Assembly: GCA_910575435.1 (NCBI GenBank)
Contig: CAJTGI010000012.1
Location: 1 to 64,000 of the forward strand
DNA length: 64,000 nucleotides
Direction: 5' to 3'
Source of the DNA: Clostridiaceae bacterium
GTDB taxonomy: Bacteria > Bacillota > Clostridia > Lachnospirales > Lachnospiraceae
This document shows positions 44,832 through 52,719 of this stretch, in pieces (position 1 is the stretch's first letter; every line of letters begins with the position of its first letter). Made by a program: the position numbers and the translations under genes. Under the pieces are notes generated by a model. That model had not been told where the DNA came from, made no database searches, and saw only the letters and a list, made by a program, of their open reading frames with translations.

Positions 44832-45662
44832 ATGGCGATTTCAGGGATGAATAACAATAACTTTTTGTTTAGCAGCGGCAATGTGAGGAACAATAATCTG
44901 GCAGGGCTGACCAACAGCCTTTTTGGAGGCGGCTCCAGCGTGCTGGGGGATTATGCCATGATTAAGTCTGGCACATATAAGAAACTTTTGAATGCATACT
45001 ATAAGACAGACAGGGTAAGTTCGGACAGTTCCGATTCTGAGAGTACCACGAAGAAGAGCAATAGGTATGATCGGTTCGCTGAGAAGAAACTGATGGAGGC
45101 TCAGGACAAAAAGGCTGAAGAGAATAACAAGTACGTGACCATCAGGAATGAGGCAGGAGATTTGAGGACATCTGCCTTTGCACTGAACAGTTATACGCTG
45201 TACAGGGAGAAGACGGCAGAAGATGGCACCACTTCCTATGACAGGGACGGGATTAAGAATGCGGTGAAGAGTTTCGTGACGGATTACAATAACCTGCTGA
45301 CTGCATCTTCCAAGGTGGATTCCAACATCATGGCCAGCGGCGTTTCAAGTAGCATTTCGTCATTGATGAAGCAGACCAAATCCAACGAGGCGGCACTGAA
45401 TGCCATCGGCATCTCTATCGGCAAGGACAATAAGCTGGTTTTGGACGAGGAGAAGCTGGGCAGTGCAGATATCAGTGCCATTTCCTCTCTGTTCAAGGGA
45501 AGCAACTCTTATGGAAATTCTGTTTCAACCAAGGCATCAGAGATTGCAAGGCAGGCAAATACCACCGCCTTCAATGCCACCAGAACATCTTCTTCCTATT
45601 CCCAGGGCGGGAGGTATTCTGTTACTGGCTATACCAATAATATTTTGGATCAGTTTCTGTAA
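44832..45662 (+). CDS. FliD-like protein of unknown function
   Basis: This 276-residue protein has no signal peptide and is rich in Ser and Asn. The section SFVTDYNNLLTASSKVDSN, then LNAIGISIGKDNKLVLDEEKL, resembles the C-terminal part of flagellar cap protein FliD, where helix-loop pieces pack at the filament tip. The start (NNNFLFSSGN, NNLAGLTNSLFGGG) does not. No flagellar genes are in the window, so a true cap is unlikely to be encoded alone. It might be a relic or a surface-assembly relative. Confidence 0.5.
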   Translation: MAISGMNNNNFLFSSGNVRNNNLAGLTNSLFGGGSSVLGDYAMIKSGTYKKLLNAYYKTDRVSSDSSDSESTTKKSNRYDRFAEKKLMEAQDKKAEENNKYVTIRNEAGDLRTSAFALNSYTLYREKTAEDGTTSYDRDGIKNAVKSFVTDYNNLLTASSKVDSNIMASGVSSSISSLMKQTKSNEAALNAIGISIGKDNKLVLDEEKLGSADISAISSLFKGSNSYGNSVSTKASEIARQANTTAFNATRTSSSYSQGGRYSVTGYTNNILDQFL

Positions 45663-45787
45663 TAATAGTTATTATCTCAGCCATAGAGATGGGGAATGCT
45701 GGATTGCCTAGTTTGCTTGCAAGAGACGTTCTTTTCCCTAGGGGTGGCTGTGATGGTAACATAAGCAGATTTTAGATTGTATGACGG

Positions 45788-45825
45788 CATCCTCTGCTTC
45801 CGTATCTGGAATCAGAGGATGTTTT
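45788..45825 (+). terminator. Hairpin with T-run just before rsmE
   Basis: CATCCTCTG (45788-45796) pairs with CAGAGGATG (45813-45821), followed by TTTT. It sits 8 bases before the rsmE ribosome site and could be a terminator or attenuator. Confidence 0.6.
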
Positions 45826-45842
45826 GCGGAATGGAGGAATCA

Positions 45843-46580
45843 TTGTATCGATTTTATATTTCAGAGAATCAGTTGCGGGAAAATGAGATTGCCATTGAGG
45901 GCGGCGATGTGAACCATATTCGCAATGTGCTTCGCCTGGAGCCGGGAGATTGGGTGGTTGCCTGTGATGGCAAGAACAGGGATTATGTGTGCAGGATTCA
46001 AGACGTTGACAAGGATGTGGTACTGCTACATGTGGAGAAGGTTCAGCCTACTGGGACGGAACTTCCCACCAGGATTACACTTTTTCAGGGCATCCCGAAA
46101 AAGGACAAGATGGAGTTTATTATCCAGAAGTCCGTGGAACTGGGAGTGTATGAAATTGTTCCCGTGATGATGAAAAGATGCGTGGTCAGGCTGGATGACA
46201 AGAAGGCGAAAAAGAAGCAGGAGCGGTGGCAGGATATCGCGGAAGCCGCCGCCAAGCAGTGCGACCGGGGAATTATTCCCATGGTGCATGAGCCTGTGAC
46301 CATGGAAGAGGCCATTGACATGGCGAGAGAGTTGGATTACAATATGATTCCGTATGAATTGCAGGATGGCATAGACCATTCTAGGGAAATCGTGGCTCAT
46401 GCCTGTACCCGGGAGTCGGTGGGGATTTTTATCGGCCCCGAGGGGGGCTTTGAGGCAGATGAGGTGGGACAGGCGGTAGCCTGCGGCATGGAGGCCATGA
46501 CTCTGGGGAAGAGGATTCTCAGAACGGAGACTGCTGGGATGGCATTGCTGTCCATTCTGATGTTTCAGATGCAGAATTAA
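45843..46580 (+). CDS. rsmE: 16S rRNA (uracil-1498-N3)-methyltransferase RsmE
   Basis: RsmE methylates U1498 of 16S rRNA. This protein (~245 residues) has the OB-like N-terminal part (YRFYISENQLRENEIAIEGGDVNHIRNVLRLEPGDWV) and the SPOUT knot domain with VVLLHV, FQGIPKKDKMEFIIQKSVELGV, AAKQCDRG, and the SAM site GPEGGFEADEV with LGKRILRTETAGM. GGAGG at 45833-45837 lies five bases before a TTG at 45843, giving the normal YRF start; ATG 45831 would add four residues. Confidence 0.93.
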   Translation: MYRFYISENQLRENEIAIEGGDVNHIRNVLRLEPGDWVVACDGKNRDYVCRIQDVDKDVVLLHVEKVQPTGTELPTRITLFQGIPKKDKMEFIIQKSVELGVYEIVPVMMKRCVVRLDDKKAKKKQERWQDIAEAAAKQCDRGIIPMVHEPVTMEEAIDMARELDYNMIPYELQDGIDHSREIVAHACTRESVGIFIGPEGGFEADEVGQAVACGMEAMTLGKRILRTETAGMALLSILMFQMQN

Positions 46581-46688
46581 GCGTGAATGCACGATAAGCC
46601 TGCGCATCTGGAGGGATGCCGGAAGTGGGCATTCTCCTCTGGCTTGGCTATGTCAGCAGATGCGCCGGATGAGAAATGGAGAAAATAG

Positions 46689-47852
46689 ATGGAAGCATAT
46701 TTAGACCACGCTGCCACCACGCCGGTATTTCCTCAGGTGCGGGAGGTTATGGACAGGGTGATGGGGGAGGATTATGGCAATCCCTCTTCCAAGCATACGA
46801 AGGGAATGGTGGCGGAACAGTATGTCAAGGAGGCCAAGGAAGAGATTGGTAAGGCGTTGAAGTGCCAGCCGGGGGAGATTATTTTTACTTCCGGGGGGAC
46901 GGAAGCCAACAATATGGCTCTCATTGGCACGGCGATGGCGAACCGTCGGGAGGGGAAGCACATTGTCACCACTAGGATAGAGCATGCCTCTGTCCATGAG
47001 CCTTTGGCATATCTGGAAGAATTGGGCTATCGGGTGACCTACCTGCCAGTGGAACCTGATGGCAGGGTGACGCCAGAGGCGGTGGAGCAGGCCGTGGGGG
47101 AGGATACCATTCTGGTATCCGTGATGTATGTGAATAATGAGGTGGGGAGCGTGCAGCCCATTGGGGAGATTGGGGACATGCTCCACCGCATCAATCCTAA
47201 GATTTTGTTTCATGTGGATGGGATTCAGGCATTTGGGAAGATGAGAATACATCCGAAGAAATTGGGGATTGACTTGCTATCGGTGAGTGGGCATAAGTTC
47301 CATGGGCCGAAGGGGATAGGCTTTCTCTATGTGAGGGATGGGGTGAAGATTCACCCTATTCTCTTTGGCGGCGGGCAGCAGAAGGGGATGCGTTCCGGCA
47401 CGGAGAATGTGCCTGGCATTGCTGGATTGAAGGTTGCGGTGGAGATGATTTTCCAGGAACATCAGAGAAAGCGGGAAAATCTTTTCGCGCGAAAGAGACA
47501 GCTAGTGTCTGGGCTGGAGGAGCTGGAGGGCGTGACGGTGCATGCCTTGGAGGGCGTTCCTTTGGAGGAGACGGCACCCCATATAGTCAGTGCTGGATTT
47601 GCGGGCATCCGAAGCGAGGTGATGCTCCATGCCCTGGCCCAGGAGGGAGTTTATGTGTCTTCTGGCTCTGCCTGTTCTTCCAATCATCCGGACCTTAGCG
47701 GCACGCTCCAGGCAATCGGGGTGGGACAGGATCTTCTAGATGCTACCCTTCGCTTTAGCTTTTCGGTGAATACCACGGAGGAGGAAGTGGCCCATGCATT
47801 GGATGGGGTGGGGAGATTGCTGCCTGCGCTTCGGCGGTTTACCAGGCATTAG
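46689..47852 (+). CDS. Cysteine desulfurase (NifS/IscS type)
   Basis: This 387-residue PLP enzyme removes sulfur from cysteine to form a persulfide for thio-modification and cluster assembly. It starts with YLDHAATTPVFPQV, carries the PLP lysine in SVSGHKFHGPKGIG (about residue 203), and the sulfur-carrying cysteine in SSGSACSSNHPDLSGTL. The short loop around that cysteine resembles the NifS-like enzymes paired with ThiI in Firmicutes, and thiI follows 105 bases later, so its likely role is supplying sulfur for tRNA 4-thiouridine. Confidence 0.95.
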   Translation: MEAYLDHAATTPVFPQVREVMDRVMGEDYGNPSSKHTKGMVAEQYVKEAKEEIGKALKCQPGEIIFTSGGTEANNMALIGTAMANRREGKHIVTTRIEHASVHEPLAYLEELGYRVTYLPVEPDGRVTPEAVEQAVGEDTILVSVMYVNNEVGSVQPIGEIGDMLHRINPKILFHVDGIQAFGKMRIHPKKLGIDLLSVSGHKFHGPKGIGFLYVRDGVKIHPILFGGGQQKGMRSGTENVPGIAGLKVAVEMIFQEHQRKRENLFARKRQLVSGLEELEGVTVHALEGVPLEETAPHIVSAGFAGIRSEVMLHALAQEGVYVSSGSACSSNHPDLSGTLQAIGVGQDLLDATLRFSFSVNTTEEEVAHALDGVGRLLPALRRFTRH

Positions 47853-47957
47853 CGGCATTGGCGTGGGGGGGCAAAGATGCGTCAGCCAATAGAGAGACTG
47901 GCGTGGGGCAAAGGATGTACCAAACATAAGTAGCATGAATATACAGGGAGGCAACAG

Positions 47958-49139
47958 ATGTATCAGGCTTTTTTATTGAAATATGCGGAGATAGGAATTA
48001 AGGGGAAGAACCGATATAAGTTTGAGAATGCGCTCTGCGAGCAGGTTCGCCATCGGCTCGGGAAGATTGAGGGAGAATTTGAAGTAGTCCGGGAGCAGGG
48101 GAGAATCTTTGTGGAGGCCCGGGGGGACTTTGACTTTGATGACGCCATTGATGCCATGAGCAGAGTGTTCGGCGTGTCCTCTATCAGCCCGGCGGAGGTA
48201 ATCGAGGAGAAGGACTGGGATACCTTGGCGGAGAAGGTGGGGGATTTCGTGGAGAGGCAGTATCCTAACCCTTCTTTTACATTTAAGGTGAAATCCCGCC
48301 GCAGCGATAAAAGTTATCCTTTGACCTCGCCGGAAATTTGCGTGGAGATGGGAAGCTATCTCTTGAATCGGTTTGAAAATATTTCCGTGGACGTTCATGA
48401 ACCCCAGGTGTATATCTGGGTGGAGGTTCGGGAGAAGGCCTATGTGTATTCCAAGGTATACGCAGGTGCCTGCGGCATGCCTCTGGGAACCAATGGCAAG
48501 GCTATGCTTCTGCTTTCTGGAGGGATTGACAGTCCGGTGGCGGGATATATGATTGCCAAGCGGGGCGTGCATATTGATGCAGTGTATTTTCATGCGCCGC
48601 CCTATACCAGCGAGCGGGCAAAGCAGAAGGTGGTTGATTTGGCGAAATTGATTTCCAGGTATACTGGGCCGATTCGTCTGCATGTGGTGAACTTTACGGA
48701 TATCCAGATGTATATTTACGAGCAGTGTCCCCATGAGGAATTGACCATTATTATGCGCCGATATATGATGCGCATTGGGGAGACCTTGGCAAAGGAAAAC
48801 CATTGTCTGGGGCTGATTACCGGGGAGAGCATCGGCCAGGTGGCGAGCCAGACCATGCATAGCTTGGCGGCCACCAATGACGTGTGCGAACTTCCTGTGT
48901 ATCGTCCTCTGATTGGTTTTGATAAGCAGGATATCGTGGATATTTCTGAAAAGATAAATACGTATGAGACTTCTATACAGCCCTATGAGGATTGCTGCAC
49001 GATATTCGTGGCAAAGCATCCGGTGACCAGGCCCCATGTGGATGTGATTCGCCATTCGGAAAAGAAGCTGGCGGAAAAGATTGACCAGATGGTGCAGGAG
49101 GCGCTGGATACGGTAGAGGTGATCCAGGTAGATGAGTAG
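47958..49139 (+). CDS. thiI: tRNA 4-thiouridine synthase ThiI
   Basis: ThiI makes 4-thiouridine at tRNA position 8. The 393-residue protein has the ferredoxin-like and THUMP domains (about 1-165; LLKYAEIGIKGKNRYKFENAL, SRRSDKSYP), then the adenylating PP-loop in AMLLLSGGIDSPVAGYMIAKRG, and GESIGQVASQT. Like most Firmicutes forms it lacks the C-terminal rhodanese domain, so sulfur must come directly from the desulfurase encoded upstream. GGGAGG lies before the ATG. Confidence 0.97.
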   Translation: MYQAFLLKYAEIGIKGKNRYKFENALCEQVRHRLGKIEGEFEVVREQGRIFVEARGDFDFDDAIDAMSRVFGVSSISPAEVIEEKDWDTLAEKVGDFVERQYPNPSFTFKVKSRRSDKSYPLTSPEICVEMGSYLLNRFENISVDVHEPQVYIWVEVREKAYVYSKVYAGACGMPLGTNGKAMLLLSGGIDSPVAGYMIAKRGVHIDAVYFHAPPYTSERAKQKVVDLAKLISRYTGPIRLHVVNFTDIQMYIYEQCPHEELTIIMRRYMMRIGETLAKENHCLGLITGESIGQVASQTMHSLAATNDVCELPVYRPLIGFDKQDIVDISEKINTYETSIQPYEDCCTIFVAKHPVTRPHVDVIRHSEKKLAEKIDQMVQEALDTVEVIQVDE

Positions 49140-49148
49140 CAACAAATC

Positions 49149-49310
49149 TGTAAAAGTCGATTGCTCCGTGCTTCGCACTCTCGCAATCGCCACCAGCATT
49201 CGCAATCCGTCCTATCGGACTACTTGCTCATATTGGTGGTGCGCCAAGTGAATGAGAATGCCCCCATGCAAGCATGGTGCATTCTCGTTCACTCGGCTTT
49301 ACTTTTACAG
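49149..49310 (-). repeat. Dispersed repeat family A, full-length copy (162 bp)
   Basis: The element is bounded by perfect 10-base inverted ends: CTGTAAAAGT (49149-49158) and ACTTTTACAG (49301-49310). Inside are an end hairpin (CGATTGC with GCAATCG) and a long arm GTGAATGAGAATGC (49248-49261) with GCATTCTCGTTCAC (49279-49292, one mismatch). No reading frame is present. Partial copies occur at 11041-11076 and 26099-26160. Confidence 0.75.
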
Positions 49311-49315
49311 TAAAA

Positions 49316-49339
49316 AGAGAACACCTTGCGGTGTTCTCT
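49316..49339 (-). terminator. Terminator of the HPr-like gene
   Basis: AGAGAACACC (49316-49325) pairs perfectly with GGTGTTCTCT (49330-49339). Read on the minus strand it ends in TTTTT, as expected for the minus-strand gene at 49448-49681. Confidence 0.9.
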
Positions 49340-49447
49340 GATTCTATCGTATGTAGCAAGTATTTTTGCATTGATTATCCCCAAATACATCATGCCCCAT
49401 CATGTAAAAACTTGCCCAGTACAATGAATATTATGCCAATTCTTGTA

Positions 49448-49681
49448 CTAACCTACGATGTAGGGTTCCAATACCTTCATGATCTCGTCGATGTTCTCAT
49501 CGTCATGGATGTTCAGGTCAATATCCTTGGAAAGGTCAAGACTGAAAATTCCCATGATGGACTTTGCATCGATCACGTATCTTCCAGATACCAGATCAAA
49601 CTCGGTGTTGAATCTTGTCACATCGTTTACAAATGCTTTTACCTTGTCAATAGAATTTAATGAAATTTTAACTGTCTTCAT
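49448..49681 (-). CDS. HPr-like protein lacking the active-site histidine
   Basis: This 77-residue protein has the HPr fold pattern: MKTVKISLNSIDKVKAFVNDV, then RYVIDAKSIMGIFSLDLSKDIDLNI and the final DENIDEIMKVLEPYIV. The regulatory serine region AKSIMGIFSLD (Ser41, equivalent to HPr Ser46) is kept, but the segment that should hold the phosphorylatable His15 (LHARPA in HPr) reads NSIDKVKAF with no His. It cannot work as a normal phosphotransferase carrier; like Crh it may be purely regulatory. AAAGGAGG precedes the ATG. Confidence 0.85.
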   Translation of the reverse strand: MKTVKISLNSIDKVKAFVNDVTRFNTEFDLVSGRYVIDAKSIMGIFSLDLSKDIDLNIHDDENIDEIMKVLEPYIVG

Positions 49682-49971
49682 TGTAAACTACCTCCTTTTT
49701 TATTTTACAGTTCCTATACTAGACATTTTAGGGGGAAAAGTCAATATACAATGTAGCTAAAAAAAATCATTGAATTAGGAAAAAGCGTATGGCAATTTGA
49801 ATGAATACATGTCTTTTTATTGTAAAAGAGGCAAAATGTCACAAAAAAAGTTGGCTTATATCGTATATGTTTACTAATTAGGATGGGAACGGTGGCCTGT
49901 TCTATAAAAAGGGGATGAATAGTCGGGAATATTTACGATGGGAATGATATCGCAAGAAAGGATGAAATGTT

Positions 49972-51294
49972 TTGAGAGTAGCTTTTTTGAGCCTGGGCTG
50001 CAAGGTCAATTATTATGAGACGGAAAGGATGAAGGAGCAGTTCGGGGAGAGGGGGCATATGGTGGTGTCCTTTGAGGAGGAGGCGGATGCCTATATAGTG
50101 AATACTTGCACCGTGACCAATATTGCGGATCGGAAGTCTAGAAAAATGCTTCACCGGGCTAGGCGGATGAATGAGAATGCCTTGGTGGTGGCGGCGGGGT
50201 GCTATGTGGATTCTGCCAGGAAGCGGGGAGAGGCAGATGGGAGCGTGGATTTTTTCATTGGAAATGGAGAGAAGGATCGTCTGGCGGAGGTCTTGGAAAA
50301 TGCCTTGAGGGAGCGGGAAGGCCAGTCGGTACAGAAAAAATCGGAAGCGGCGGAGAGGGAGGAGCGCACTAGGGCATATCTGAAAGTTCAGGATGGGTGC
50401 AACCAATACTGTACTTACTGCATTATTCCTTATGTAAGAGGGCCTCTTGCCAGCAAGCCGAAGGATCAGGTGGTGGCTGAGGTGGAGAAACTTGCAGGGC
50501 AGGGGGTGCGAGAGGTGGTTCTTACAGGAATTCACCTGTCATCCTATGGAGTGGACCTTACGGAGAAAAAGAGCTTTTTGGAATTGGAGGGGAAGCCGCT
50601 CCTGTCGCTGGTTCGAGCCGTGGGGGAAGTGCCTGGCATCCGGCGGATTCGCCTGGGGTCTCTAGAGCCTAGGATAATCACTCATGCTTTTGCGGAGGAG
50701 TTGTCTGGGCTGGAAAAGGCATGTCCCCACTTTCATCTGTCCCTCCAGAGCGGATGCGATGATACGCTGAAGCGGATGAACCGCCATTATTCTGGAAGAG
50801 AGTATTTGGAGAAATTGGAAATCTTAAGGAAATATTTCCTGCGTCCTTCCATTACCACGGATATCATCGTGGGGTTTCCCGGAGAGACGGAGGAAGAGTT
50901 TGCTGCTACCTGCGCTTTTGCAGAGAGGGCAGGATTTGCAAAGATTCACGTTTTTAAATATTCTCGCAGGCAGGGAACCATGGCGGATGCCATGGAGGGG
51001 CAGGTTCCGGAGCAAGTAAAGGCTGAACGCAGCGACCGGCTGATTCAGATTGGCCGACAACTGGAGCGGGCCTATGGCGCGCCCTTTTTGGGGCAGGATG
51101 TCCAGGTGCTCTTGGAGGAGATTGCACTGGTTCAGGGCAAGGAGTGCCTCGTGGGGTATAATGAGAGGTACATGCGGGTGGCGATTCCTGTACGGGAGAG
51201 GATGCAGGCCGAGGGGCTTTGCAACCAAGTCGTGCCTGTGCGCATTTCCAGTCAGGGAGAAGATGGCATATGGCTGGGGGAGATTGAAACCTAG
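49972..51294 (+). CDS. mtaB: tRNA t6A37 methylthiotransferase MtaB
   Basis: MtaB adds a methylthio group to t6A at position 37 of tRNA. This 440-residue protein has the N-terminal UPF0004 domain (FLSLGCKVNYYETERM, NTCTVTNIADRKSRKML; cysteines bind the auxiliary cluster), the radical SAM motif in VQDGCNQYCTYCIIPYVRG, and a C-terminal TRAM domain. TTG at 49972 is chosen because it starts the conserved RVAFLSLGCKVN and has AAAGGA before it. Confidence 0.96.
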   Translation: MRVAFLSLGCKVNYYETERMKEQFGERGHMVVSFEEEADAYIVNTCTVTNIADRKSRKMLHRARRMNENALVVAAGCYVDSARKRGEADGSVDFFIGNGEKDRLAEVLENALREREGQSVQKKSEAAEREERTRAYLKVQDGCNQYCTYCIIPYVRGPLASKPKDQVVAEVEKLAGQGVREVVLTGIHLSSYGVDLTEKKSFLELEGKPLLSLVRAVGEVPGIRRIRLGSLEPRIITHAFAEELSGLEKACPHFHLSLQSGCDDTLKRMNRHYSGREYLEKLEILRKYFLRPSITTDIIVGFPGETEEEFAATCAFAERAGFAKIHVFKYSRRQGTMADAMEGQVPEQVKAERSDRLIQIGRQLERAYGAPFLGQDVQVLLEEIALVQGKECLVGYNERYMRVAIPVRERMQAEGLCNQVVPVRISSQGEDGIWLGEIET

Positions 51295-51306
51295 AAATTG
51301 TTATGC

Positions 51307-51320
51307 CTGTGAATAGTAAC
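51307..51320 (+). repeat. Dispersed repeat family B core
   Basis: CTGTGAATAGTAAC, just after the mtaB stop; the same 14 bases recur at 52396-52409. Confidence 0.6.
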
Positions 51321-51421
51321 ATTGGGTATCATTATGAAAAAACTGTTGTAATTTTTGGACAGATAGCTTACACTATAGGATAGATGAGAGTACGTGATAA
51401 AGAATGGAGGTTCGTGCCATT

Positions 51422-51682
51422 ATGCAGGAAATAAGTAATACACAATACTTCAAAGTACAGAAAGACCAGGAAATTGAAGTAAAAGATGTGATTGCAGACA
51501 TTTATGAGGCGCTGACAGAAAAGGGCTACAATCCGGTGAACCAGATTGTGGGATACGTAATGTCCGGCGACCCCACGTATATCACCAGCCATAAGGGAGC
51601 GAGGAGCTTGATTCGCAAAGTGGAGCGGGATGAAATCATCGAGTTGTTGCTGGAGGATTATATAAAAAATAACTTTATGTAA
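51422..51682 (+). CDS. ireB: IreB family regulatory phosphoprotein
   Basis: This 86-residue protein is the DUF965/IreB (YrzL) family: [69 protein letters not shown]. In Enterococcus IreB is phosphorylated by the IreK kinase and controls cephalosporin resistance. The conserved neighbour set ireB-ruvX-DUF1292 is present. GGAGG at 51406-51410 favours ATG 51422; ATG 51404 is in frame. Confidence 0.94.
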   Translation: MQEISNTQYFKVQKDQEIEVKDVIADIYEALTEKGYNPVNQIVGYVMSGDPTYITSHKGARSLIRKVERDEIIELLLEDYIKNNFM

Positions 51683-51701
51683 ATGTGATGGATTCGCAGC
51701 G

Positions 51702-51763
51702 ATTTCTAGAAAAAACTAGATTCGTTGTACTTGTGCGTAGGATTCTGGTATTTTTCTAGAAAT
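51702..51763. repeat. Two identical palindromes 50 bases apart between ireB and ruvX
   Basis: TTTCTAGAAA occurs at 51703-51712 and 51753-51762, each itself a perfect palindrome and within longer inverted arms (ATTTCTAGAAAAA and TTTTTCTAGAAAT). The spacing is about five helical turns, as for paired operators; as RNA it could fold into a 13-base stem with a 36-base loop. Confidence 0.6.
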
Positions 51764-51976
51764 GATCTGTGTAGGCTGTTCATTCCGAAATAAGATAGAC
51801 AAAATACATTAGCAGCAGTGCCAGACATTCGGTGGATGTCTTTTGGCATGGACAGGAGAACGGATTGCAGACCTGATGCCGCAAGGCGGTGGGATTTCCA
51901 TCAAGGGATGAATGTCTGTGAATGGCTGCCCATGAATCGCTGTGGATCGTGCATGAAGAGCGGAAACGAGGATTAT

Positions 51977-52405
51977 ATGAGAATTATGGGGTTGGATTAT
52001 GGTGCCAAGACGGTGGGGGTTGCCATGAGTGACGAGATGCTTATGACTGCCCAGCCTCTGGAGACCATTACCCGGGAACGTGAGACAAAACTGCGCAAGA
52101 CTTATGCCCGCCTGGAGGAGTTGATGGAAGAGTACCAGGTGGACAGGGTGGTCGTGGGGCTTCCCAAGAAACTGAATAATCAGGAAGGGGAGCGCTGCCA
52201 GATGACCAGGGAATTTGCAAGGAGGCTGGAAGAGAGGACTGGACTGGATGTAATTTTCTGGGATGAGCGGCTCACGACGAAGGCGGCAGATCAGGTGCTG
52301 GATGAGGCAAATGTGCGGAAAGACCAGCGCAAAGTCTATATTGACAAGATTGCGGCCAGCATTATATTGGAAAATTATTTGCGCAGTATCGCAAACTGTG
52401 AATAG
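51977..52405 (+). CDS. ruvX: Holliday junction resolvase-like RuvX (YqgF)
   Basis: RuvX is an RNase H-fold nuclease acting in pre-16S rRNA 5' processing or junction resolution. The 142-residue protein has the catalytic start MRIMGLDYGAKTVGVAMSD, VDRVVVGLPKKLNNQEGERC and FWDERLTTKAADQVL, with the C-terminal DKIAASIILENYL. The start at 51977 matches the family; a frame open from 51818 adds 53 unlikely residues. The family B repeat core overlaps its stop codon. Confidence 0.93.
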   Translation: MRIMGLDYGAKTVGVAMSDEMLMTAQPLETITRERETKLRKTYARLEELMEEYQVDRVVVGLPKKLNNQEGERCQMTREFARRLEERTGLDVIFWDERLTTKAADQVLDEANVRKDQRKVYIDKIAASIILENYLRSIANCE

Positions 52406-52409
52406 TAAC
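52396..52409 (+). repeat. Dispersed repeat family B core overlapping the ruvX stop
   Basis: CTGTGAATAGTAAC; the TAG inside it is the ruvX stop codon. Confidence 0.6.
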
Positions 52410-52443
52410 AGTGTTTTTTTGTGTGTCCACAGAAAGGAATTAG

Positions 52444-52710
52444 ATGGAAGAGAGAACAGAGAATATTATTTTTGAAAATGAAGAGGGAGAGGAAGTTTCC
52501 TTCTTTGTCATAGAGCAAACCATGCTGGCAGGGGTGAATTATCTTCTGGTGGCGGAGAGCGAGGAGGATGAGGCAGATGCCTATATTCTCAGGGAAATAG
52601 AAGAGGAAGACGGTCAGACAGTGTATGAGATGGTGGAGGAAGAGGAAGAACTGGATGCGCTTTCCAAGATATTTTCTGAATTGTTAGAAGATGTAGAATT
52701 TGAAAGGTAG
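52444..52710 (+). CDS. DUF1292 family protein
   Basis: This 88-residue acidic protein (IIFENEEGEEVSFFVIEQTMLAGVNYLLVAESEEDEADAYILRE) is the DUF1292 (YrzB) family, conserved next to ruvX and ireB across Firmicutes. Function unknown. It lies 38 bases after ruvX and 9 bases before rnj, so it is probably in the same transcript. Confidence 0.92.
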   Translation: MEERTENIIFENEEGEEVSFFVIEQTMLAGVNYLLVAESEEDEADAYILREIEEEDGQTVYEMVEEEEELDALSKIFSELLEDVEFER

Positions 52711-52719
52711 GATAACTTA

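Noticed and set aside
47973-49205. Long minus-strand open frame (410 codons) opposite thiI
   Set aside because: Histidine/leucine-rich shadow of thiI without any recognisable domain.
49149-49310. Family A repeat as a terminator pair only
   Set aside because: The hairpins lack T-runs, the 10-base inverted ends enclose 162 bases and partial copies lie elsewhere, which a simple terminator does not explain.
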